Shown here in pieces: positions 31,518 through 37,923 of a stretch of 48,172 bases of DNA. The translations under genes were made by a program, and so were the position numbers. The stretch spans positions 1-48,172 of IMG/VR virus record IMGVR_UViG_3300025913_000377; one strand, written 5' to 3'. A model generated the notes under the pieces. The model had not been told where the DNA came from and made no database searches. It saw only the letters and a program-made list of their open reading frames with translations. Numbering within the stretch: position 1 is the stretch's first letter; each line of letters opens with the position of its first letter. This DNA comes from a virus.

Positions 31518-32229
31518 TGTAGTTGCCTTCCAAGGTCTTCTGGAAATTCGCTTTTTTGGTTATCCAGTCGAATGAGCAGCCGCGCCACTCGCGCAGGAAA
31601 GTTGACCGCTCGACAGCGCCAAACACAGCGCGCCAATCGTCAAGAGAGTATCCGGCTATGCGGGCTCTAAGCCGCTGGCGGCGTTCTGGCGTGAGGTCGC
31701 GGACGGTCGGCTTGCCAATGCGCTTGGCCACGTCATTCCAAGCTTCAACAACATGCTCGGGCTTGAGTGCATCGTCAGATGCACAATCACCGTTAGGTGA
31801 TAGTTCTAATTCTTGTTCTTTAGGTTTTTTATATTCTTGTTCTGTGTCCCGGGTCTGTCCCGCGCCTGTCCCGACAGCTGTCCCTTGCGCTGTCTCAAGG
31901 TTGTCGTTTCCCGCCTGATATTTGTCGTAATTACAGATTGTTATGACAAGTACGCCTGTCCCGGCGTCTGTCGTTATCATGTCCTCGTCACGCATCCGTT
32001 GCAAAACGCGACTTACCCAGTTTTTATTGCGCTCGTGGGCGTCGGCGAAATCGCGAACTGAGATGGCAAGCTGCCCGCGCTCAAGTGATATGGCCTTGCC
32101 CTTGTAGCGAACCCGCACGGGCCGCCACGAAGCACGTAAGACCATCCAGGCGAACGCCATGGCCTCCGCATCGCTGCGAAATGCTGGGTGCCCTATCAGG
32201 CTGCGGTGAAGGCGCGCGTATCCACTCAC
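31483..32229 (-). CDS. Phage replication initiator-like protein with winged helix
   Basis: 248 residues. The N-terminal 100 residues are a winged-helix module of the phage O/DnaD-like type: GYARLHRSLIGHPAFRS, ISLERGQLAISVRDFAD, NWVSRVLQRMRDEDMI. A polar AT-rich linker (about 115-150) leads to a C-terminal helical domain (VEAWNDVAKRIGKP, WRGCSFDWITKKANFQKTLEGNY cut into its two halves) like that of DnaD/phage initiators that load helicase. With the DnaA-like gene upstream it should open the phage origin. Confidence 0.75.
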   Translation of the reverse strand: MSGYARLHRSLIGHPAFRSDAEAMAFAWMVLRASWRPVRVRYKGKAISLERGQLAISVRDFADAHERNKNWVSRVLQRMRDEDMITTDAGTGVLVITICNYDKYQAGNDNLETAQGTAVGTGAGQTRDTEQEYKKPKEQELELSPNGDCASDDALKPEHVVEAWNDVAKRIGKPTVRDLTPERRQRLRARIAGYSLDDWRAVFGAVERSTFLREWRGCSFDWITKKANFQKTLEGNYNDKSASATLRH

Positions 32230-32411
32230 TCAGGCACCACCTCGGGCCGAGCCCGGATGATGTCCTGATCGTCTAGATCCTTGATACGTGCTGCTATCCA
32301 GCCGTTGATCGTATCGAGAGGTATGAAGGACGTGCGCGACCACCAGCTTGCGTTGATGGCTGCCAGCATGTCCCTAGAGGCCGAGCGGATCAGTGCTTCG
32401 TAGCGGGTCAT
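32226..32411 (-). CDS. Phage hypothetical small protein
   Basis: 61 residues, helical (YEALIRSASRDMLAAINASW; TINGWIAARIKDLDDQDII). It lies between the DnaA-like and initiator genes with 4-base overlaps on both sides. Unknown; a replication accessory is possible from position. Confidence 0.6.
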   Translation of the reverse strand: MTRYEALIRSASRDMLAAINASWWSRTSFIPLDTINGWIAARIKDLDDQDIIRARPEVVPE

Positions 32412-32821
32412 AGATCCTCCACGAATTGCGCTATGATCGTGTCAGCCACGGCTCGGACTTCAGCGTCACGCGACAGGCGATATTCGACTTGGCGAACGGC
32501 ATGCATGACGGTCGTATGATCCCTGCCGCCGAACAGCCGACCGATCTCTGGATATGAGCGGTCTGTGAGTTTTCGGCTTAGGTACATCGCCAACTGGCGC
32601 GGCTGGCAGACACGCTTCGCCCTGCGCTGCGTGGTCATGTCGCCATATGCTAAGCCGTAGTGTTTGGCGACGGCCTGCTTGATGTCATACACCTGCGGCG
32701 GCCCCTTGGGGACTGGCGGCGGTGACGGCTCGATGATGATGTAATCCCGAACGCGCGGGACCGGAGCGGCGACGACCACGCGGGGCGACCAGCCTGGCGG
32801 ATTGGTGCGGCGCGCGATCAT
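32408..32821 (-). CDS. Stand-alone DnaA domain IV-like DNA-binding protein
   Basis: 137 residues. The C-terminal half carries the DnaA domain IV signature: RQLAMYLSRKLTDRSYPEIG followed by LFGGRDHTTVMHAVRQVE, which recognises DnaA boxes. No AAA+ ATPase domain is present; the N-terminal half is a Pro-rich arm with a short helical segment (DIKQAVAKHYGL). It may direct the initiator to the phage origin or compete with host DnaA. Confidence 0.85.
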   Translation of the reverse strand: MIARRTNPPGWSPRVVVAAPVPRVRDYIIIEPSPPPVPKGPPQVYDIKQAVAKHYGLAYGDMTTQRRAKRVCQPRQLAMYLSRKLTDRSYPEIGRLFGGRDHTTVMHAVRQVEYRLSRDAEVRAVADTIIAQFVEDL

Positions 32822-33165
32822 TGCAGCAAGTCCCGCAGCAGCGACAGGCGGATGACGACCAGCGTCTCCGAACTGTCGGCGCGCATTGCCATGAAGTCGT
32901 GATCGCCCAACGGTCCTGTGATCCAGGCGGGCAATTCCTTCTTGCGCTTAAGCTCACCACGCAGCGGCTTTGCGTCGGCGGCGTATCCCGGCTTTACCGT
33001 GATATCCCCCTTTTCCTCCCCTGCCCCTGACAGTGGGACGCGGCGCGCGAGCAAGCCGCCCTCGCGAAGGAAGTTCACCGTCTCGCGCTCGAAACTGTAG
33101 CCCCTGCGGCGAGTGTACGCCCCGTTGCGCGGCTTCTTGCCAGCGATTCCTGTGCCCCCCGCCAT
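32818..33165 (-). CDS. PD-(D/E)XK nuclease, Hjc/Holliday-junction-resolvase-like
   Basis: 115 residues. RRGYSFERETVNFLREGG (Glu in the first helix), then EEKGDITV (catalytic Asp) and GELKRKKELP (E-x-K) reproduce the motif order of small archaeal-type resolvases and phage PDDEXK nucleases. It probably resolves branched DNA before packaging. Family placement is by motif; substrate is inferred. Confidence 0.75.
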   Translation of the reverse strand: MAGGTGIAGKKPRNGAYTRRRGYSFERETVNFLREGGLLARRVPLSGAGEEKGDITVKPGYAADAKPLRGELKRKKELPAWITGPLGDHDFMAMRADSSETLVVIRLSLLRDLLQ

Positions 33166-33167
33166 CT

Positions 33168-33464
33168 CTACGCTGCCTGCTTGAGGCGGTTAGCGTAGTA
33201 GCGGTCCATTGCCTCTTTCAGCATGCGGCATCCACGCTCCGCATCAAGGCGCCGCAGAACGATGTCGCTGGAGTCGGGCGGAAGGTAATCGCGCGAAAGG
33301 CCATGTGCCTTGCGAACCGTCTTATAGCGGGCCTGGATTGAGCGAAGCGATCGGCCCGGGAACTTCTCCCACACCTCCCGCGCCTGAAGCCCGGCAAGGA
33401 CTAAGCCCTCCAGAAAGGCATTGTCCTCGGCGCTCCACAGTGTGGCGTGCTGTGCGGGGCTCAT
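33168..33464 (-). CDS. SANT/Myb-like DNA-binding protein
   Basis: 98 residues. WSAEDNAFLEGLVLAGLQAR, then WEKFPGRSLRSIQARYKTV form the three-helix SANT/Myb pattern with spaced Trp/Phe and R-S-x2-S-I-x2-R/K. Such proteins in phages bind DNA as regulators or replication accessories. Starts in overlap with the upstream gene. Confidence 0.65.
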   Translation of the reverse strand: MSPAQHATLWSAEDNAFLEGLVLAGLQAREVWEKFPGRSLRSIQARYKTVRKAHGLSRDYLPPDSSDIVLRRLDAERGCRMLKEAMDRYYANRLKQAA

Positions 33465-33895
33465 GCTCGCGCCACCCGCTGCGCCACGGCGGCAATCTTC
33501 TGCGAGCGGCGACGTAGGCGCGCCTTCTCGATATGGTCGACCCTGCCGTCAGCTTCCGCGTCCAGCTTTTCGTGGATGAACCCGGCGGCTTCCCGGCCGA
33601 GCGCGTCGAGGTCGCCATCGTCAGGCTCTACGGACGTAACCAGCTTGCCGGCGATACCAGTGATAATCGACGTGCAATCATCCGGGATCACGCGGAGCAG
33701 CTTAACGAACACCGGTAGCGGCATCTTGGCGCGGGCGAAGATGTTGCTGCGGTTGTAGCTCTTGAGAGTGTCGAGAGGCACACCCGTCTCCCGCGCCAGC
33801 GTGGCCATCGTCAGGCCGTGATCGTGTTCGGCGAGGCGAAACATCTCAGCTTGCGCCGCCAGTGTTTCACCATCTGTTCCGTAATGATCGAGCAT
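33461..33895 (-). CDS. HTH regulatory protein (possible CII-like activator)
   Basis: 144 residues from ATG 33895, preceded by GGGGAGGAAAAG; a longer in-frame version would cover two small upstream genes. The HTH is LTMATLARETGVPLDTLKSY. The C-terminal half is acidic then basic (RLRRRSQKIAAVAQRVARA). It is the fourth gene after the Cro-like gene, where lambda-like phages have cII, but homology was not established. Confidence 0.65.
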   Translation of the reverse strand: MLDHYGTDGETLAAQAEMFRLAEHDHGLTMATLARETGVPLDTLKSYNRSNIFARAKMPLPVFVKLLRVIPDDCTSIITGIAGKLVTSVEPDDGDLDALGREAAGFIHEKLDAEADGRVDHIEKARLRRRSQKIAAVAQRVARA

Positions 33896-33915
33896 GATGC
33901 TTTTCCTCCCCAGGA

Positions 33916-34071
33916 TTATTGGTTGCGGCCATGGAACGAACGTTGAGCCCGATCCCGCTTGGTGAAACTGCTGCGATTGCTGTCGCGCGACTGAAGGATC
34001 ATGCCGAGAAAGGCGGCTGCGCCGACACCAAGCGGGACACCGACGAAACCGACGAAAAACAGTTCGCTCAT
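33916..34071 (-). CDS. 51-residue single-pass membrane protein
   Basis: ATG 34071 overlaps the upstream stop (TCATGA on the complementary strand). One transmembrane helix (LFFVGFVGVPLGVGAAAFLGMI) and a basic cytoplasmic tail (RDSNRSSFTKRDRAQRS). Function unknown. Confidence 0.55.
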   Translation of the reverse strand: MSELFFVGFVGVPLGVGAAAFLGMILQSRDSNRSSFTKRDRAQRSFHGRNQ

Positions 34072-34238
34072 GAGGCTTCCCCATGTTGATTGGCTGGTTT
34101 GTTGCTCGGCGGGATGGTCGGCGCCGGTTGGCCGCGTTGCGCAGCAAGGTGCCACAGCTCGCGCTCCCACGACTTGTCGGGGCTCACGTCATCTATCGTG
34201 ACGGTCGCTCGTTTGAAGGTGCCGCCCGGCGCATTCAT
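34068..34238 (-). CDS. 56-residue phage protein
   Basis: ATG 34238 overlaps the Cro-like stop. N-terminus MNAPGGTFKRATVTIDDVSP, then a Trp-containing helix (SWERELWHLAAQRGQP) and a Pro/Asn-rich tail. The four-base overlaps on both ends indicate a real coupled gene. Not recognised. Confidence 0.5.
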   Translation of the reverse strand: MNAPGGTFKRATVTIDDVSPDKSWERELWHLAAQRGQPAPTIPPSNKPANQHGEAS

Positions 34239-34438
34239 CTTGTTTCTGGCCGGTAGGACTGAATGTATTGGATCACCTTGCCCGCGTTCTTGAGCGTCAG
34301 CGAACGACCCTCGCGAAGCGTCTGGATCAGCGCCCCGTCTCCCATCACTTCGCGGCCGAAGCGCGACGGCGGAATGTTCTTGTCTGCGATGAATTGCTCG
34401 ACCTTTGCGAGCAGGGCTTGATCGGTGAGCATCTCCAT
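34235..34438 (-). CDS. Cro-like repressor
   Basis: 67 residues from ATG 34438 (ATG 34432 also possible; upstream codons of the same frame lie in the operator). Helical with an HTH-like centre (IPPSRFGREVMGDGALIQTL) and a C-terminal helix. First gene leftward from the operator region, divergent from the repressor, the position of cro. The -10 TATGAT at 34457-34452 puts the start codon within a few bases of the transcription start, so translation may be leaderless. Confidence 0.65.
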   Translation of the reverse strand: MEMLTDQALLAKVEQFIADKNIPPSRFGREVMGDGALIQTLREGRSLTLKNAGKVIQYIQSYRPETR

Positions 34439-34451
34439 GACCGATCTAAGT

Positions 34452-34491
34452 ATCATAAATTCCCAACGCTGCAACCAAAAAGTGTTGGGAA
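34452..34491. promoter_or_regulatory. Left operator region with two GTTGGGAA half-sites and divergent promoter
   Basis: TTCCCAAC (34460-34467) and GTTGGGAA (34484-34491) form an inverted pair with 16 bases between. On the minus strand the first site continues into TTTATGAT, giving a -10 box TATGAT (34457-34452) for the Cro-like gene. The 16-mer GTTGGGAATTTATGAT (minus strand 34467-34452) is identical to 36573-36588 on the plus strand. Confidence 0.75.
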
Positions 34492-34526
34492 TGTATGAAA
34501 TAGGCATTGCGTGCCCGTTATGGGAT

Positions 34527-35015
34527 ATGGCCGCCATGGCCAAATCTCAGGGCAAGACAGAGGAAAGCCAGAAACGGGCGGTCGTATTAGCGGCGCGCCT
34601 TGAGCAGATACGCCCCGATGGATGGTCGGAGCGTCAGTGGTGCCTCAAGGCAGGGGTCAGCTCGTCATTCTTCTCAAATATGCGAGGGACGCCCACAAAG
34701 CCGCCTAGCGAGCCCTCTATCGGGAACCTGCGACTTGTTCTTGAAACAGCGGGAACGTCGCTTCCGGAGTTTTTCGTTGCCGAGGCGCGCGGGAGGGTCG
34801 TTCGGACGCCGAATAGACGAGAGCTAGAGCGGGCTTTTGCCGAAGCCTTGCCAGGCCTGCCACGGGCACCGGACAGGCGCGCGCAATATCTCGTTCAATC
34901 CGTTGCAGATGTCCTTGGGCTTCCCTCAGGTCTTCGCGAAATGCCGGGTAACGACGAGATGTCAGAGGCGGGCGATCGCGAAGCAACCGCTCCTGTTCGG
35001 CGAGCCACCAAGTAA
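34527..35015 (+). CDS. CI-like XRE-family repressor lacking a peptidase domain
   Basis: 162 residues from ATG 34527 (34536 also possible). The N-terminal DNA-binding domain reads WSERQWCLKAGVSSSFFSNM ... PSIGNLRLVLETAGTSLPEF, the XRE/HTH pattern typical of sphingomonad prophage repressors. The C-terminal 80 residues are Arg/Ala/Pro-rich and carry no S24 Ser/Lys dyad. Divergent from the Cro-like gene and flanked by the operators, so it should maintain lysogeny. A 249-base stretch without a clear gene follows. Confidence 0.7.
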   Translation: MAAMAKSQGKTEESQKRAVVLAARLEQIRPDGWSERQWCLKAGVSSSFFSNMRGTPTKPPSEPSIGNLRLVLETAGTSLPEFFVAEARGRVVRTPNRRELERAFAEALPGLPRAPDRRAQYLVQSVADVLGLPSGLREMPGNDEMSEAGDREATAPVRRATK

Positions 35016-35165
35016 GCTGTATCTGCGCTACGGCGCACGATCTGGTGCATCCAACACACGCGACCTCGCAGCCATAAATGCTTGGCGTCGCTGGCTCGCT
35101 ACGCCCGCGCTTGATCCTAACCTGCTCACCCATGCCTTCGGCCTCGCCCTTTGAGTCGCTGATAG

Positions 35166-35198
35166 CATGTTCATGTTTCGTTCCGAAATTCCAACATG
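35166..35198. promoter_or_regulatory. Inverted repeat upstream of the PemK/MazF-like gene
   Basis: Two tandem CATGTT units (35166-35177) and an inverted AACATG (35193-35198), with TTCCGAAATT between. The arrangement looks like a protein-binding operator; its distance of about 70 bases from the gene is compatible with promoter control. Confidence 0.4.
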
Positions 35199-35264
35199 TC
35201 TAGGATTTTTCCTGCGGTGGCAGGCGGGCTTGTAAAAGCAGAGAACCCAAGCCTAGCTTAGCCG

Positions 35265-35684
35265 ATGGCTCTCCAAATTCATCCCAATCCAGGCACGATC
35301 GTCATCTGTGATTACAGCACAGGCTTCAAGGAACCCGAAATGGTGAAACGGCGTCTGGCAATAGTCGTCTCGCCTCGTCTTAGGAGGCGCAGCAACCTTT
35401 GCTCAGTTGTCCCGCTTTCTACGACCGCGCCAGACCCGCTGGAGCCATGGCATCTGCGGTTGGAGTTCGCCAATCCACTCCCATCACCTTGGGATTCGCC
35501 TGTCATGTGGGCAAAGGCTGACATGGTCGCGACCGTCGCGTTCTCCCGTCTGTCCCTGCCGTTCGACGGGAGAGACGCGTTCCGCAATCAAAGGCGATAT
35601 ATTCAGCGTTTAGTGGGGGATGATCAGCTATCCAGCATCAGGCGATGCGTGGCTGCTGCCCTAGGCATAGTCATTGAACGTTAA
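35265..35684 (+). CDS. PemK/MazF-like toxin (endoribonuclease fold)
   Basis: 139 residues. PNPGTIVICDYSTGFKEPEM, then KRRLAIVVSPRLR, SVVPLSTTAPDP and WAKADMVATVAFSRL follow the PemK/MazF core: G-x-I strand, P-V/I-V-V-x-S, T-S/T-T and a D-Q/M-helix segment. These toxins cleave mRNA and serve in prophage stability or phage exclusion. The usual small antitoxin gene is not visible immediately upstream; the repressor at 34527-35015 is the only upstream partner in the same direction. Confidence 0.75.
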   Translation: MALQIHPNPGTIVICDYSTGFKEPEMVKRRLAIVVSPRLRRRSNLCSVVPLSTTAPDPLEPWHLRLEFANPLPSPWDSPVMWAKADMVATVAFSRLSLPFDGRDAFRNQRRYIQRLVGDDQLSSIRRCVAAALGIVIER

Positions 35685-35797
35685 GCTGCAGTACGCTATA
35701 TCACACTCGTTCCCGCTCTGCTTCGGTATCGGGCTGAAGTCCTGCACGTCGCAGGCGGGGTCCTCGGGCGATGACAAGCTGAGGGCCTGTCAGAACC

Positions 35798-35827
35798 GGC
35801 CCCGGCTGGCTCGTTCCAGTCGGGGCC
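35798..35827. terminator. Strong bidirectional stem-loop between convergent genes
   Basis: GGCCCCGGCTGG (35798-35809) pairs with CCAGTCGGGGCC (35816-35827) over 12 positions (one G-T) with a six-base loop. It lies between the + strand toxin gene (end 35684) and the minus-strand exported-protein gene (end 35873), ideal for termination from both sides, although T-runs are short. Confidence 0.7.
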
Positions 35828-35872
35828 TGTCTGTCTCTGGGCCACAGTTATCGCCGTTGCCCCTCCAATCGA

Positions 35873-36109
35873 TCAATAACGCTTCTTCGGCGCGTAGGGA
35901 TCTTTCGTGCCACGCGTTCCGGTGTACGGATTGACGTTCGGCCGGCTCGACCAGTTGTCGGTGCGCGTCCGGTTCGGCGATGTGCGGTGATACGGTGCGA
36001 CGTAGGTGCCGGTGGAGCGCTTGAAATAGCCCCGCACTGACGTGCTCCTGGCGTCTGCCGGTGTGGCGGCAACGACTGCCGCGATAGCTGCGAGCATCAA
36101 TATGCGCAT
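35873..36109 (-). CDS. Small exported protein, conserved C-terminal YFKRSTGTYV domain
   Basis: 78 residues from ATG 36109 after AGGGGAGAAACC. Signal peptide (MRILMLAAIAAVVAATPADA), then GYFKRSTGTYVAPYHRTSPN and DNWSSRPNVNPYTGTRGTKDP, a small conserved domain found in many bacterial and prophage periplasmic proteins. Role unknown. Transcribed with the Rap1a-like gene from their own promoter, so probably expressed in the lysogen. Confidence 0.75.
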   Translation of the reverse strand: MRILMLAAIAAVVAATPADARSTSVRGYFKRSTGTYVAPYHRTSPNRTRTDNWSSRPNVNPYTGTRGTKDPYAPKKRY

Positions 36110-36132
36110 TGGTTTCTCCCCTCTCCTTTGCA

Positions 36133-36516
36133 TCATTTCTTCAGGCACGGATATTTGTCAGCCAGCGCCTTGAAGAACGTGCCTACAAGTAAAGCTTTGC
36201 CTTCGGCTGGGTGAGCTTTGACATAGGCGATCATGATGGCGCGTTCATCTATGGACTCTGGCCGCCCTCCTGGCACACAGAAAAGCAGATTATCAAAGCC
36301 TTTCCCGTTTTGAGAGTTAGTGATCGCCGCGCCTAGTCTAAGGCCGTCTGACATACCGCGCGTAAGGGCATTGCAGGCAATGACGGCCGTTGCGTCCGTC
36401 AACGTACAGAGATGCACATAGTCATCTGCTGTGCTTAGCTGTTTGGGTAGCTCTTCAGCCGTCGCTGGCATGCCCCAGTTAGCCGCCGCGACAGCCACGA
36501 GAATTAGCCTTCGCAT
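36133..36516 (-). CDS. Rap1a/Tai-like exported protein
   Basis: 127 residues with a signal peptide ending ATA before EELPK. Four Cys and the end pattern FCVPGGRPESIDERAIMIAY, HPAEGKALLVGTFFKALADKYPC match the Rap1a/Tai family of small periplasmic proteins, some of which neutralise type VI amidase effectors. In a prophage it may protect the lysogen's envelope or act in exclusion. Preceded by AGAGGGG. Confidence 0.65.
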   Translation of the reverse strand: MRRLILVAVAAANWGMPATAEELPKQLSTADDYVHLCTLTDATAVIACNALTRGMSDGLRLGAAITNSQNGKGFDNLLFCVPGGRPESIDERAIMIAYVKAHPAEGKALLVGTFFKALADKYPCLKK

Positions 36517-36534
36517 ATCATTCCCCTCTTTTTC

Positions 36535-36563
36535 TGTAGAATCCTAACCGATCAGGTCGCCAA
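36535..36563 (-). promoter_or_regulatory. Promoter for the exported-protein gene pair
   Basis: Minus-strand TTGGCG (36563-36558), 17 bases, then TCTACA (36540-36535). The site lies between the right operator and the Rap1a-like gene and is not overlapped by the GTTGGGAA motifs (nearest at 36573), so it may fire during lysogeny. Confidence 0.5.
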
Positions 36564-36572
36564 AAACCACCT

Positions 36573-36625
36573 GTTGGGAATTTATGATTTTTCCGCTTGA
36601 CGTGTCATTAATTCCCAACGTATAC
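36573..36625 (+). promoter_or_regulatory. Right early promoter and operators
   Basis: GTTGGGAA (36573-36580) and TTCCCAAC (36612-36619) are copies of the left-operator half-site. The promoter is TTGACG (36597-36602), 17 bases, GTATAC (36620-36625); the second operator fills the spacer up to the -10 box, so a bound repressor would block RNA polymerase. It drives the 36661-44367 operon. Confidence 0.75.
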
Positions 36626-36660
36626 CCCCTTCAACACGATCAGAGTGTTGGAGGCGGAAT

Positions 36661-37125
36661 ATGGTTCAGGATGTGGAAGTTGGGCGCGCCGCTGACGCGG
36701 AAGCTGCTCTATCGGCTTCGCCGACCGCGCCTGTAGTCGCGGCCCTGCCGGGTAACGATCAGCCGCGCGACTATGTTAACGAAATGTTCGCCGCGCTGAT
36801 CAAGCGAAACGCGGACGGTATGCGCGAACGGGAAACGCACGTTCTTCCGCGTGTGTCATGCAAGTCTGGGCTCAACTTTTCGGTTCAGGCCAGCAGTTCC
36901 CATTATTGCTCGCCTCGCGACGATCGCGGCCCATGGCATATGGTTGAGATCGGGTACCCGACACGCAAGATTCCCGCTTGGTTGGAATATGCCGAGGAAG
37001 TCGGCGCGCCTCTCCAGACGGTCTACGGCTATGTTCCCGTCGCCGTCGTGAACGCTACGATTGCTGCCAATGGCGGCTGGAGCAAGGCGACCGAAAAGCG
37101 CCTCGCTGAGCAGGCTTCGGCATGA
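36661..37125 (+). CDS. First gene of the rightward early operon; hypothetical
   Basis: 154 residues, ATG after GGAGGCGGAAT. Its N-terminal segment (GRAADAEAALSASP, then GNDQPRDYV) is related at protein and DNA level to that of the 42290-42688 gene. The rest holds VSCKSGLNFSVQASSSHYCS and IGYPTRKIPAWLEYAEE. First early gene products often subvert the host; no function is recognised here. Confidence 0.7.
   Translation: MVQDVEVGRAADAEAALSASPTAPVVAALPGNDQPRDYVNEMFAALIKRNADGMRERETHVLPRVSCKSGLNFSVQASSSHYCSPRDDRGPWHMVEIGYPTRKIPAWLEYAEEVGAPLQTVYGYVPVAVVNATIAANGGWSKATEKRLAEQASA
36750..36768 (+). repeat. Copy 1 of a 19-bp repeat (partner 42454-42472)
   Basis: GGGTAACGATCAGCCGCGC differs from 42454-42472 by one base. 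Both lie within related N-terminal coding segments that also share TGGGCGCGCC and GGAAGCTGCTCTA upstream, indicating a duplicated domain. Confidence 0.85.
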
Positions 37126-37484
37126 CCGCTAACTCCCACCCTATAGAAGAACCGATGCGCGTTTCGGACGTGCTGGACCGTGCTGCCGATCTTCTGACGC
37201 CGGAAGGCGCTTGGACGCAGGAACTTTTTGCCCGCGATATCTGCGGGGGCCCATTGTCCGCTGGGTTCGATGAGGGAGCCGTATGCTGGTGCGCGATTGG
37301 CGCTATAGAAAAGGTGACTGGAGAGGAATTCCTTGAAGAGCTTCCCGTTCTCGCCGCCCAGCAACTCGAAAGCGTCCTTCTTACTGCAATCCCGCCTTGG
37401 AACGACGCTCCAGAGCGCACTCAAGCTGAGGTCGTAGCCAAGCTGCGCGAAGCCGCCGCCCTCGCACGGGAGCGAGGCGCATGA
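37122..37484 (+). CDS. DUF6197-like phage protein
   Basis: 120 residues. VSDVLDRAADLLTPEGAWTQ, AVCWCAIGAIEKVTG and IPPWNDAPERTQAEVVAKL correspond to the conserved blocks of DUF6197 (L-x2-AAD ... CW-x-x-GA ... WND-x3-RT). The biochemical role is not known. Four-base overlaps with both neighbours. Confidence 0.65.
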   Translation: MTANSHPIEEPMRVSDVLDRAADLLTPEGAWTQELFARDICGGPLSAGFDEGAVCWCAIGAIEKVTGEEFLEELPVLAAQQLESVLLTAIPPWNDAPERTQAEVVAKLREAAALARERGA

Positions 37485-37705
37485 AAGCCCCCATCTCACA
37501 AGAACCCGGTGACTGGATGGCATTGCCTTTTTCAGTCCGAGATGGCGTGTTCCATGCCATTCTCGATCCCGGCGCGGTCGTTGGCTATCGGCTGGAAGCA
37601 TCAGACGGCGCGCTGGAAACAGCCGCTCACTGGCAAGCAAGGGCGGCCATAGAGGCAATGCGGTTGGCTGGCTGGCGGTACGTTGGCGAAGGCCGCGCAG
37701 CATGA
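37481..37705 (+). CDS. Phage hypothetical small protein
   Basis: 74 residues; WMALPFSVRDGVFHAILDPG and WQARAAIEAMRLAGWRYVGE show a small beta sheet followed by one helix. Overlaps both neighbours by 4 bases. Not recognised. Confidence 0.6.
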   Translation: MKAPISQEPGDWMALPFSVRDGVFHAILDPGAVVGYRLEASDGALETAAHWQARAAIEAMRLAGWRYVGEGRAA

Positions 37706-37923
37706 ACGCCCCCTCTCACATCAAGGCACACAACGCTCTCCGTTACTGCCCTACCTGCACAGCAATGTCAGAGATGGCTGAAGACGGAACGTGTCTTGAA
37801 TGCCTCTCCATCATAGACCTGACCCTCTGGCAGGAAACAGAGGAAGCATGGGCTTCTGATGCTCGCGCAATGGAGGCCGAGGAATTGGCTCCGCGCGTCA
37901 TCGTTTGGGATTTCACGAGATGA
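37702..37923 (+). CDS. Small zinc-finger-like phage protein
   Basis: 73 residues with CPTCTAM and GTCLECLS, a CxxC-x11-CxxC zinc ribbon, then an acidic Trp/Glu-rich tail (WQETEEAWASDARAMEAEEL). Probably a protein- or nucleic-acid-binding adapter; function unknown. Confidence 0.6.
   Translation: MNAPSHIKAHNALRYCPTCTAMSEMAEDGTCLECLSIIDLTLWQETEEAWASDARAMEAEELAPRVIVWDFTR

Noticed and set aside
34717-35133. 138-codon minus-strand ORF opposite the repressor
   Set aside because: It mostly mirrors the repressor gene; only its first 40 codons lie outside, and no family or promoter supports it. It could be an antisense transcript, but I see no evidence.
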